38,947 bases of DNA, taken from NCBI GenBank assembly GCA_903927645.1, contig CAIYNX010000251.1, positions 1 through 38,947 of the forward strand, in the 5' to 3' direction. Origin of the DNA: an uncultured Mucilaginibacter sp. Its GTDB lineage: Bacteria > Bacteroidota > Bacteroidia > Sphingobacteriales > Sphingobacteriaceae. This document shows, piece by piece, positions 1 to 7,966 of the stretch (positions are counted from its first letter, which is position 1; each line of letters starts with the position of its first letter). Position numbers and translations under genes: made by a program. The notes below the pieces were generated by a model, which had not been told where the DNA came from, made no database searches, and saw only the letters and a program-made list of their open reading frames with translations.

Positions 1-19
1 ATAAATCAACCATTCACTA

Positions 20-1003
20 TTAATTATTCTCCATATCCACTAATATTTCATCTATTGTTGTAGTTGCACTGCCAATATGTCTTATAACAATTGCAGCAGC
101 ATGGTTAGCCAGCTCGCAAGCTTCCTCAATTGAAAAACCAATAGCTAGAAAATAGGCAATTGTTGAAATAACAGTGTCACCAGCTCCGGTAACGTCAAAT
201 ACCTCTGTTGCTTTTACTGGAAGTAATTGCGTATTTTCTTTGCTTATGATAGCCATACCGTCTTCTGATAGGGTGACTATTAAATAAGTGGCATTTGTTT
301 GCTTTAAAATTATATCGGCTGCTATTTTAATGTCCTCAATTGTTTTTACACTTTCAACCTTCGCTGCCTCTGCCAATTCCTTCCGATTGGGTTTTATAAT
401 AAAAGCACCATTATATTTTTCATAGTTTAATCCTTTTGGGTCAACAATTACTTTTTTTTGATGCTGGTTTGCTATTTTAATGAGTCGTTGGGTAAGGGAA
501 GGGGAAAAAAGACCCTTGTTATAGTCTGAAAAAATGATGATATCATTATTTTCAATAATAGTCTCGTATTTCTTAACCAATTGGTTTTCCAAATCAATCG
601 AAATCGGGCTCGTTGTCTCTCTATCAATCCTTACCAGTTGATGACTGCCAACCAAAACCCTGGTTTTTACAGTCGTTGGTCTTGTATGATCTTTTAGAAG
701 AGTTTCTACTCTAACACCATCTTCTTCAAGTAATTTAATAACCTGCTGCCCAGCCTCATCATCACCTATCATCCCAGCAATGGTTACTTTTGCTCCTAAG
801 GCAACCAGATTTTGTACTACATTACCGGCACCCCCGAGTGTAGAGGTTTCGTTTTTTACGTTAACAATTGGAACTGGGGCTTCTGGTGATAGTCGGGAAG
901 CATTGCCCGATATATATCGGTCAATCATCAAATCGCCTACAACCAAAATGGATGGTTTATTTGGTATTGAGTTTAAGTTTTTAACTTTATTTTTTAAGCT
1001 CAT
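20..1003 (-). CDS. rfaE1: D-glycero-beta-D-manno-heptose-7-phosphate kinase (PfkB family)
   Basis: Sugar kinase of the PfkB/ribokinase family, 327 aa, closest in style to the kinase half of HldE (RfaE). It would phosphorylate heptose 7-phosphate at C1 in cytosolic ADP-heptose synthesis for LPS core. Visible: N-terminal strand and substrate Asp (VVGDLMIDRY, 21-30), the segment RLSPEAPVP (37-45) typical of RfaE, the GGAGN motif (57-61), and the catalytic anion-hole signature DVTGAGDT (270-277) with base Asp276. The nucleotidyltransferase half of bifunctional HldE is absent, so a separate adenylyltransferase is expected elsewhere. It lies 77 bp downstream of the PolX gene on the same strand, which need not mean co-transcription. 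Another PfkB substrate is possible but less likely. Confidence 0.85.
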   Translation of the reverse strand: MSLKNKVKNLNSIPNKPSILVVGDLMIDRYISGNASRLSPEAPVPIVNVKNETSTLGGAGNVVQNLVALGAKVTIAGMIGDDEAGQQVIKLLEEDGVRVETLLKDHTRPTTVKTRVLVGSHQLVRIDRETTSPISIDLENQLVKKYETIIENNDIIIFSDYNKGLFSPSLTQRLIKIANQHQKKVIVDPKGLNYEKYNGAFIIKPNRKELAEAAKVESVKTIEDIKIAADIILKQTNATYLIVTLSEDGMAIISKENTQLLPVKATEVFDVTGAGDTVISTIAYFLAIGFSIEEACELANHAAAIVIRHIGSATTTIDEILVDMENN

Positions 1004-1080
1004 TCAATTTGAGGTTCAATGGTTTTATGCAGCAGGCTTTTGCCAATTACAAGTCAATAAATGATGCGGTTATTGCTATA

Positions 1081-2769
1081 TCAAGTTTTTGAAAGCTTGT
1101 TTATTTTTCTGTTGTTAAAAAAACTTTCAATTTCGGGCAAAGATAATGAATTAACACATCTTTCTTTAGTTAATCCTCCCTTACGAGCTACAAGTACACC
1201 ATAATACATGTCTAAAAAACCTTCTTTGCGATGCGCATCAGGGTTAATGGAAAGCCATACTCCTTTATCGAGCGCATATTTTTGCCATCTCCAATCTAAA
1301 TCAAGTCTTAATGGGTTTGCATTTATTTCTATCACCACGTTGTTAGCGGCACAAGCATCAATTACTTTTGTATAGTTAATTGGATAACCATCTCGACTTA
1401 AAAGCAATCGACCAGTAGGGTGCCCTAGTATGGTTGTATAAGGATTTTCAATTGCTTTTATTAAGCGTGAGGTAGCTTTTTCTTCATCCATTTTTAATAT
1501 AGAATGTACCGATGCCACAATAAAATCAAATCGACTTAAAATATCATCAGGATAATCTAAGGTTCCATCGTATAAAATATCAGACTCTATACCTTTAAAT
1601 ATTTTAAATCCATTCAACTTTTTATTAAGATGATCAATTTCTTCTTGTTGCTGTAGTACACGCTCAATGCTTAAGCCTTTGGCATAAAAAGCACTTTTGC
1701 TGTGATCGCACATACCCAAATAGGTTAGTTTAAGTTCATCACGGCAATACAAGGCCATTTCTTCTATTGTATTGATACCATCGCTCCAGATGCTGTGGTT
1801 GTGTAAGCTTCCGTTTAATTCACTTAAATTAATTAATTGTGGTAAAGTGTTGTCTTTGGCATTTATAATATATGTACTGCCCTCTCTTAGCTCAGGTTCA
1901 ATATAATGTAAACCAGCACTTTTGTAAATGGCCTCCTCGCTTTTTGCACCTTCAGTTGAACTAGGAAGGTTTAAAATTGCTCGTACATGTTCCTCGTTAC
2001 CCGTAAGGGTAAATAATTCTTTATAGAAATTATTAGTTTCAACACAAACTATCTCAACACTCAATCCACTTTGCAAATTGCCAATAATAGTATTTTCAAT
2101 AGCATGTGTATTTTCAAATAAGTTTGTGGTAAGGATCTTGTGGAAGGTGTTTTCAATAGTTTTAGATCCAACAACAATAACTAATTTATCAATAATTTCT
2201 AGGCATCGGCGGTAATCCCCTGCAAAGCATATTTGTATTTCAGGAATTAGTTTCTTAATATGTTCCAATAAAGCATTGGCATCCGGTTCAATTTTGGCGT
2301 ACAAATGCTTTCCTAATCCTGCCATAGTAAATTCAATTACCTTTCGGATATCTTCCTGCGTTTTCAAACCAAAGCCTTTTGCCTCCACCAATCGATTTTC
2401 GTTACAAGCATAATAAAGTTCACCAATGTTTTCAATACCCAATTCATGCCAAATAATACCTACTTTTTTTGGGCCAATGCCCTTAATTCCCATCATTTCA
2501 ACCACTCCTTTCGGGGTTTTATCTAGAAATTCATCTAACTCAACCATCGATTCCGTTTCAAGCAATTCGATAATTTTGGTAGCTATACTTTTGCCTATAC
2601 CATCAATCTTTTCGAGCTCAGCTAAATTTTTTCCGGCTATGGGGAAGGGGAGTTTATCAACTTTAAAAGCCGCATTGGCTACCGATTTTATTTTAAAAGG
2701 GTTAGCATCATGCAATTCCATCAATTGTGATAGCAGTCTTAATTTACGGGCAATAGGCTTATTTTCCAT
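1081..2769 (-). CDS. polX: PolX-like protein: degenerate polymerase X core plus PHP phosphoesterase
   Basis: 562 aa, the usual bacterial PolX architecture. N-terminal 8-kDa-like region with helix-hairpin-helix motifs (KIDGIGKS 54-61; GIKGIGPKK 94-102; third near 130-141), a Pol X palm (about 155-300) and a C-terminal PHP domain (about 321-535). The PHP metal ligands look intact: LHNHS (His323, His325), CDHS (Asp355, His356), GIESD (Glu395), VHS (His422), GHP (His450) and NPDAH (Asp511, His513). The palm motif following AGDYRR (183-188) has Lys195 and Val197 where canonical PolX has the two catalytic Asp, and Glu239 replaces the third. I therefore infer a DNA repair exonuclease/phosphoesterase rather than a polymerase. 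Its promoter should lie in the 261-bp divergent gap shared with uxaC. Confidence 0.88.
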   Translation of the reverse strand: MENKPIARKLRLLSQLMELHDANPFKIKSVANAAFKVDKLPFPIAGKNLAELEKIDGIGKSIATKIIELLETESMVELDEFLDKTPKGVVEMMGIKGIGPKKVGIIWHELGIENIGELYYACNENRLVEAKGFGLKTQEDIRKVIEFTMAGLGKHLYAKIEPDANALLEHIKKLIPEIQICFAGDYRRCLEIIDKLVIVVGSKTIENTFHKILTTNLFENTHAIENTIIGNLQSGLSVEIVCVETNNFYKELFTLTGNEEHVRAILNLPSSTEGAKSEEAIYKSAGLHYIEPELREGSTYIINAKDNTLPQLINLSELNGSLHNHSIWSDGINTIEEMALYCRDELKLTYLGMCDHSKSAFYAKGLSIERVLQQQEEIDHLNKKLNGFKIFKGIESDILYDGTLDYPDDILSRFDFIVASVHSILKMDEEKATSRLIKAIENPYTTILGHPTGRLLLSRDGYPINYTKVIDACAANNVVIEINANPLRLDLDWRWQKYALDKGVWLSINPDAHRKEGFLDMYYGVLVARKGGLTKERCVNSLSLPEIESFFNNRKINKLSKT

Positions 2770-2984
2770 ATGAGAATTTATAAGGGTAAAAATACAAATC
2801 CATCAACTATTGTGTGCATAAAATTCTCTCCGAAATTTTGACTAACTATCCAGCTAATAATCAAATTAAAATTTTCTAAATTAGTTGTTATTATATGTCA
2901 TAATTGGCAATTTATTAGAATTTGACAATCAATATTTTATAAGTTCACATATTATACCCTGATTGAGGTTTTTATATTTACTAT

Positions 2985-3016
2985 TTTCAAATAATCATTT
3001 AAATAAATTACCTTTC
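2985..3016 (+). promoter_or_regulatory. Weak candidate promoter for the uxaC operon
   Basis: TTTC (2985-2988), a 20-bp spacer and TACCTTTC (3009-3016) resemble the Bacteroidota pattern TTTG-N19/20-TAnnTTTG, each with G replaced by C in the last position. It would give a leader of only about ten bases before the ATG at 3031. It is the only spaced pair I found in the 261-bp polX/uxaC gap. No clear repressor palindrome was seen. Confidence 0.25.
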
Positions 3017-3030
3017 AATTTTATATAAAT

Positions 3031-4443
3031 ATGAAAAGTTTTTTGAACGAAAATTTTTTATTGGAAACCAAAACTGCGGAGGTGCTATATCATGATTTTG
3101 CAGAACAATTACCAATAATTGATTACCACTGCCATTTACCTCCTGATGAAATTGCAAACAATGTAAATTTTGAGAATTTAACCCAAATTTGGCTATACGG
3201 CGACCACTATAAATGGCGGGCAATGCGAGCCAATGGGGTTGATGAAGCCTATATTACGGGCAATAAATCTGATTGGGAAAAGTTTGAAACATGGGCGGCC
3301 ACCGTGCCGTTTACCTTACGCAACCCATTGTATCATTGGACGCATTTGGAATTAAAAAGATATTTTAACATCAATCAACTACTTAGTCCAACTACTGCCA
3401 AACGTATTTATGATGAATGCAATGAAAAGTTACAGACTCCGGAGTTTGCTATCAAAAACTTGATTGCCAATAAAAAGGTAGAGGTTGTATGTACCACCGA
3501 TGATCCTATTGATGATTTAGCCTGGCATAAAAAAATAAAACAGGATGGTTATAAGGTGAAAGTGCTCCCAACTTTCAGGCCGGATAAAGCTTTGTTTAAT
3601 GGAAATTTAGGTGACTTTGCTAGTTATAAATTAGCCCTCGAAAAAATTACAGACCATATCATTGCCGATTTTAATTCCTATTTATTAGCCTTGAAAACAA
3701 GACACAATTATTTTGGGGAGCAAGGCTGCAGGTTATCCGACCATGGGCTTGAACATATGTATGCCGAGCTTTATACCGAGGAGGAAGTGAACACCATTTT
3801 TAAGCGAATATTAAGCGGTGAACCTATTGATAAGTTAGCCGCCTCCAAGCTTAATGCAGCATTGCTACATGAATTTGCCATTTGGGATTATGAAAAGGGA
3901 TGGGTTCAACAATTTCATTTGGGCGCTTTAAGGGGGAATAATACTGGGGCATTAATCAAATTAGGTGCTGATACAGGTTATGATTCCATTGGCGACTTTA
4001 GTCAAGGCGTAGCTCTTTCTCGGTTTTTGGATAGGTTGCAGCGTAAAGAACTATTAACCAAAACTATTCTTTATAATTTAAACCCAGCAGATAATGAAAT
4101 GTTTGCTACTATGGCAGGAAATTTTAACGATGGTAGCTTACCTGGAAAGATGCAATATGGTTCGGCCTGGTGGTTTTTAGATCAAAAGGACGGAATGGAA
4201 AAGCAACTCAATACCATTTCAAATATGGGTCTGATTAGTAAAATGGTAGGTATGTTGACCGATTCGCGTTCATTTTTATCATACCCGAGGCATGAGTACT
4301 TCAGACGAATTTTATGTAATTTATTTGGTAATGATATAGAGAAAGGCGAGTTGCCAGATGATATTAACTGGACTGGTAAAATAATACAGGATATTTGTTA
4401 TTACAATGCTAAGAACTATTTCAATTTTGATAAAATAATATGA
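3031..4443 (+). CDS. uxaC: Glucuronate/galacturonate isomerase UxaC
   Basis: Uronate isomerase, 470 aa, the normal family length. It interconverts D-glucuronate and D-fructuronate, or D-galacturonate and D-tagaturonate, in the cytosol. It belongs to the amidohydrolase superfamily: the metal-binding HCH (residues 33-35, in IIDYHCHLPPDE) sits near the N-terminus as expected, and later conserved blocks such as TTDDPIDDL and RHEYFRRILC are present. It is first in a three-gene plus-strand operon; its TGA stop overlaps the kdgK ATG (ATGA, 4 bp), so translation is probably coupled. The next two enzymes of the Ashwell route (a uronate reductase and a dehydratase) are not in the window. Confidence 0.95.
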   Translation: MKSFLNENFLLETKTAEVLYHDFAEQLPIIDYHCHLPPDEIANNVNFENLTQIWLYGDHYKWRAMRANGVDEAYITGNKSDWEKFETWAATVPFTLRNPLYHWTHLELKRYFNINQLLSPTTAKRIYDECNEKLQTPEFAIKNLIANKKVEVVCTTDDPIDDLAWHKKIKQDGYKVKVLPTFRPDKALFNGNLGDFASYKLALEKITDHIIADFNSYLLALKTRHNYFGEQGCRLSDHGLEHMYAELYTEEEVNTIFKRILSGEPIDKLAASKLNAALLHEFAIWDYEKGWVQQFHLGALRGNNTGALIKLGADTGYDSIGDFSQGVALSRFLDRLQRKELLTKTILYNLNPADNEMFATMAGNFNDGSLPGKMQYGSAWWFLDQKDGMEKQLNTISNMGLISKMVGMLTDSRSFLSYPRHEYFRRILCNLFGNDIEKGELPDDINWTGKIIQDICYYNAKNYFNFDKII

Positions 4444-5477
4444 GCGAAGCAGATTTTCCTAAATCTTTTTCAGGTCAGGTATTATCGTTTGGTGAGCTGC
4501 TTTTAAGGATATGCCCTGATGCAAATGGCGGGTGGTTAGATGCAGGGCAATTACCTTTTTATGTTGGTGGAGCCGAATTAAATGTAGCCTCCGCACTTGC
4601 TTTATGGGGTGTGCCATCAAAATATTTTACAGCTTTACCAGAAAATGATTTATCGGCTCAAATTATTAGTTATTTAAACCAAAAACAAATTGATACAACC
4701 GCAATTCAATTAACCGGGGATAGGATGGGACTTTACTTTTTAACAGAAGGTAAAGATTTAAAGCATCATGCGCTCATTTACGATCGTGCCAATTCATCTT
4801 TTGCAAGTTTACAAACTGGCCAAATTGATTGGGATAATTTACTAAAAGAGGTGAGTTGGTTTCACTTTAGCGCAATTTGTCCGGCAATTAGTCAAAATGT
4901 GGCTGATGTGTGTTTGGAAGTTTTAAAAGCAGCATCCGATAGAAACATTACAATTTCAATTGATTTAAATTACCGTTCAAAATTATGGCAATATGGAAAA
5001 TTACCAACCGAAGTAATGCCCGAATTGGTAAGTTATTGTGATTTAGTGATGGGAAATATTTGGTCGGCAGAAACAATGTTAAATATTCCTGTTATAAAGA
5101 ACATTCATCAAATTGGCACAAAAGATGTTTATTTAAGCGCATCACGAAAAACGTCTGAAACTTTATTACAACAATACCCTAAATGTAAAATGGTAACAAA
5201 TACTTATCGTTTTGATAATATAAATATTATAAAATATTATACTACCTTGTATCAAATTAATCAATTTCACGTTTCAAAGGAATACGAAACCAAAAAAGTA
5301 ATTGATAGGGTAGGGAGTGGTGATTGTTTTATGGCAGGATTAATTTATGGATTTTACCACCAGTTAAATCTGCAAGATAAAATTGAATTTGCAACTGCTG
5401 CTGCGTTTGGAAAATTATTGTTGAAAGGAGATGCTACTACTCAAACTGTAACGGATATTAAACATTCATTAAAATGA
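4440..5477 (+). CDS. kdgK: 2-keto-3-deoxygluconate kinase (PfkB family)
   Basis: 345-aa PfkB-family sugar kinase, assigned to KDG on context: it lies between uronate isomerase and KDPG aldolase and overlaps both by 4 bp. It would make KDPG from 2-keto-3-deoxygluconate and ATP. Visible: FGELLLRICP (18-27) at the substrate site, GGAELNVA (43-50), and the C-terminal signature DRVGSGDCF (289-297) with catalytic base Asp295. The usual GAGD is GSGD here, which keeps the anion hole and the base. The start at 4440 is fixed by the ATGA overlap. A related sugar acid could be the substrate, but the flanking genes argue strongly for KDG. Confidence 0.88.
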   Translation: MSEADFPKSFSGQVLSFGELLLRICPDANGGWLDAGQLPFYVGGAELNVASALALWGVPSKYFTALPENDLSAQIISYLNQKQIDTTAIQLTGDRMGLYFLTEGKDLKHHALIYDRANSSFASLQTGQIDWDNLLKEVSWFHFSAICPAISQNVADVCLEVLKAASDRNITISIDLNYRSKLWQYGKLPTEVMPELVSYCDLVMGNIWSAETMLNIPVIKNIHQIGTKDVYLSASRKTSETLLQQYPKCKMVTNTYRFDNINIIKYYTTLYQINQFHVSKEYETKKVIDRVGSGDCFMAGLIYGFYHQLNLQDKIEFATAAAFGKLLLKGDATTQTVTDIKHSLK

Positions 5478-6139
5478 AAATAAAAAAAGCCGTACTTAAT
5501 GTAATATTAACCCAAGGAGTATTGCCATTATTTTATTGTGACGATGCAGGCACCAGTATTGAAATTACCCGTGTTCTGTATAGAGCCGGTGTGAGGGTAC
5601 TGGAATTTACTAATAGAGGTAAAAACGCTGTTGAGAATTTTAAACTCCTAAGAAAAATTATTGAAAAGGAAATGCCCGATATGTTCTTCGGTGCGGGAAC
5701 AATCAAAAATATTTCAGATGCAGAAACCTTTGTTGATGCTGGTGCTGAATTTATAGTTTCACCCATTGTAAATCCAGAGTTATCCAAAATTGCCTCGAAG
5801 TATAAAATACTTTGTATTCCAGGATGTATGACACCAACTGAAATTTATCTTGCTCAAAAAAATGGCGCAGAACTTGTAAAAATTTTTCCTGCCAACATAT
5901 TAGGCCCTCAGTTTATAAGTTCAATTAAGGAATTGTTCCCTGATTTGTTGTTCTTACCAACAGGAGGGGTTGAAATAAATCAAGAAAATATGGATGAATG
6001 GTTTAACTCGGGTGTTAGCGCTGTTGGGCTTGGTAGTAAATTAATTAGCAAGGATGTTTTAAAAAACAAAATGTATGATAAATTATATGAGGATACTTTA
6101 TTAGCACTTAAATTTGCTAAAAATGCGAAAATAGGTTAA
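5474..6139 (+). CDS. eda: KDPG/KHG aldolase
   Basis: 221-aa class I aldolase that splits 2-keto-3-deoxy-6-phosphogluconate into pyruvate and glyceraldehyde 3-phosphate, the last step of hexuronate breakdown and of the Entner-Doudoroff route. Visible: catalytic Glu44 in VLEFTNRG, the GAGT phosphate-binding stretch (73-76), the Schiff-base Lys136 in LVKIFPAN and the phosphate-binding TGGV (163-166). It begins in a 4-bp ATGA overlap with kdgK and ends in TTAA, whose reverse complement is also the stop of the convergent hydrolase gene. Confidence 0.93.
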   Translation: MKIKKAVLNVILTQGVLPLFYCDDAGTSIEITRVLYRAGVRVLEFTNRGKNAVENFKLLRKIIEKEMPDMFFGAGTIKNISDAETFVDAGAEFIVSPIVNPELSKIASKYKILCIPGCMTPTEIYLAQKNGAELVKIFPANILGPQFISSIKELFPDLLFLPTGGVEINQENMDEWFNSGVSAVGLGSKLISKDVLKNKMYDKLYEDTLLALKFAKNAKIG

Positions 6140-6933
6140 GCAGAAGCTAAAAATTCAAGCACTACCTTATTGAATATTTTTGCTTGTTCCATATTTGGTA
6201 AGTGACCGGCTTCTTCAATTATTTCCAATTTACAGTTTTTTAGGTTTTTTCTCAATTCTTCGGCTTTACTTACAGGAGTAAATTCATCATCAAGACCTAC
6301 AATTACCAGAGTAGGTATAATTATTGTTGGTAGCACTATATTTAAATAATCAATTCGCTCAGACCTTGCTCTTAATGCAATAGCGGCTCCAATTGCAGAA
6401 GTTTCTTTCATCATTTTTATGATATGCCCAGCGATTACAGGTTTGCTAATCACATGTTTAGGCATAATCATTTTATAAATCACCTCCTCGGCATAAGCAT
6501 CCATTCCCTCGTTTTCTAAACGATTGGCCATTTTAAGGCGGCTTTGTTTACCTTCGGTGGAGTCTAATCCTGCAAAAGTATCAGCAAAAACCATTGAAAT
6601 AATTCGTTCCGGTGCCTGCCGATAAATCTCCATAATGATTTGTCCTCCCATTGATAATCCGCTAAGATGGAGCTTTTTTATACCTAAAAAATCCATTAAG
6701 CAAAGCATATCTGTAGCGTAATCCTCAAAACTAGTATTCCTGTTAAGAGGTACTTCACTAAAGCCAAAACCGCGAAGATCAGGAGTAATTACTTGAAAAT
6801 GTTTTGAAAAATCCTCAATCTGTAAATCCCATATCGTACGATTAAATGGGTGTCCATGAATTAAGAGTAAGGGTACTCCGCTACCATTAATTTCAAAATT
6901 GATTTCAATACTATTTACCTTAGCTTTTGGCAT
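6136..6933 (-). CDS. Alpha/beta hydrolase (3-oxoadipate enol-lactonase-like)
   Basis: 265-aa cytosolic alpha/beta hydrolase fold protein. Oxyanion region LLLIHGHPF (22-30), nucleophile elbow GLSMGG (92-97, Ser94), acid Asp215/Asp216 in VGLDDEF and His244 in EAGHLP form a complete triad. It resembles enol-lactonase and haloperoxidase-type esterases, but no aromatic-degradation genes lie nearby, so the substrate is unknown. It is 41 bp downstream of the CDGSH gene and may be the last gene of the transcript that starts with the ABC ATPase. Its stop codon shares the TTAA palindrome with the convergent aldolase gene. Confidence 0.85.
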   Translation of the reverse strand: MPKAKVNSIEINFEINGSGVPLLLIHGHPFNRTIWDLQIEDFSKHFQVITPDLRGFGFSEVPLNRNTSFEDYATDMLCLMDFLGIKKLHLSGLSMGGQIIMEIYRQAPERIISMVFADTFAGLDSTEGKQSRLKMANRLENEGMDAYAEEVIYKMIMPKHVISKPVIAGHIIKMMKETSAIGAAIALRARSERIDYLNIVLPTIIIPTLVIVGLDDEFTPVSKAEELRKNLKNCKLEIIEEAGHLPNMEQAKIFNKVVLEFLASA

Positions 6934-6974
6934 AGCTAATAAAGGATAACTTAAATGTTTGAATATTCGGCAAT

Positions 6975-7199
6975 CTAAACTTTACGTGGAGGAAGGTCAA
7001 ACGCTTTAGCATCATGTTCAAAATGACCTTTGTGCGAGCCATCGCAAAATGGCTTGTTTGCTGATAATCCACAACGGCAAATAGAAACAATTGTACGACC
7101 TTGTAAACCATATTCGTTACCTTGCATATCAACAATTTCAAAATCACCTTCTATTTTTACAGAACCATTATTGTTAATGGTAAGCTTTGTTTTCGACAT
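6975..7199 (-). CDS. CDGSH iron-sulfur domain protein
   Basis: Small 74-aa protein with one CDGSH domain. The 3Cys-1His ligand set for a 2Fe-2S cluster is complete: Cys41 and Cys43 in CRCG, then Cys52 and His56 in FCDGSH. There is no membrane anchor or signal peptide, so it is a soluble cytosolic protein of the mitoNEET-like family, probably in redox or iron-sulfur handling; the exact role is unknown for most bacterial members. The short size matches the single-domain bacterial form. It lies between the tesA-like gene (65 bp upstream) and the alpha/beta hydrolase (41 bp downstream) on the same strand, with no hairpin terminator visible in either gap. Confidence 0.88.
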   Translation of the reverse strand: MSKTKLTINNNGSVKIEGDFEIVDMQGNEYGLQGRTIVSICRCGLSANKPFCDGSHKGHFEHDAKAFDLPPRKV

Positions 7200-7264
7200 C
7201 TTTTTAAATTTTAGGCTAAGATAAGGAATGGTAATTTATGAAAGCCATATATTATGAATATGAT

Positions 7265-7951
7265 TTATAATAATCCTTTTAATACAGTCCATACATTACC
7301 TGCAACAATTTTGGCACCTTGGGCAGTAGGGTGTATGCCATCTTTTTGGTTTAAATTCGGGTTTCCGCCTACACCGTTTAAAAGAAACGGAACCAATGCC
7401 ATTTTATTTTTATTGGCGATGGTAGGGAACACGGTTTTAAAATCATTCGCGTAAGCTGCACCCATATTAGGTGGCACCATCATCCCTAAAAGCATCAATT
7501 TAGCATTTGGGTATTTTGATTTCACACTATCAACTATAGCTTGCAGGTTTTTGGAAGTTTCGGTAACTGGGATGCCTCTTAAACCATCATTGGCTCCTAA
7601 CTCCAATACAAAAATATCAGGCTTTTGCTTTAAAACCCAAGCTATCCTTCCTAAACCACCGGCCGTAGTTTCGCCACTTAAACCCGCGTTTACTACTTTA
7701 TAAGGCAATTTTACAGAATCAATAATATGTTGTATCACCCCCGGAAAAGCCTCCGAAACATCATCAAGACCATAGCCTGCAGTAAGACTATCGCCAAAAA
7801 AAAGAATGGTTTTTTGTTGACTTTCCTCAGAAACGGCCGATTTTTCAGTATTGATTTCGCCAGTTGAGCTTTGTTTTTGATTACAACTCGCAATAAATAT
7901 TACGGCTATTATCGAAGCTGTTTTAAAGATAGATACCTTTTTTAATTCCAT
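7265..7951 (-). CDS. tesA: SGNH/GDSL esterase, TesA-like lipoprotein
   Basis: 228-aa SGNH hydrolase similar to E. coli TesA (thioesterase I/lysophospholipase L1/arylesterase). All four blocks are visible: GDSLTAGYG with Ser55, NAGLSGETT (88-96), ELGANDG with Asn121, and DGIHPT with Asp204 and His207. The N-terminus has a hydrophobic stretch ending in IASC (Cys23), a likely lipobox, so the mature enzyme is probably lipid-anchored in the cell envelope; E. coli TesA is instead a soluble periplasmic protein. A Ser/Glu-rich linker (27-46) follows. The gene is 15 bp downstream of the FtsX-type permease and in the same direction, matching the known ybbA-ybbP-tesA neighbourhood. Physiological substrate unknown. 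Confidence 0.88.
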   Translation of the reverse strand: MELKKVSIFKTASIIAVIFIASCNQKQSSTGEINTEKSAVSEESQQKTILFFGDSLTAGYGLDDVSEAFPGVIQHIIDSVKLPYKVVNAGLSGETTAGGLGRIAWVLKQKPDIFVLELGANDGLRGIPVTETSKNLQAIVDSVKSKYPNAKLMLLGMMVPPNMGAAYANDFKTVFPTIANKNKMALVPFLLNGVGGNPNLNQKDGIHPTAQGAKIVAGNVWTVLKGLL

Positions 7952-7966
7952 TTTAAAGCTATTTTT

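Noticed and set aside
780-1064. Plus-strand open frame antisense to the heptose kinase gene
   Set aside because: Shadow of a strongly conserved kinase gene; no recognisable domain and low-complexity composition. The same holds for plus-strand frames opposite ybbP, pnp, the ketosynthase gene, rseP and dxr.
2770-3030. Riboswitch or small RNA in the polX-uxaC gap
   Set aside because: The sequence is AT-rich with no stable paired architecture or conserved riboswitch core that I can recognise.
7254-7454. Plus-strand frame overlapping the 3' end of the TesA-like gene
   Set aside because: It is antisense to conserved SGNH block V and has no family resemblance.
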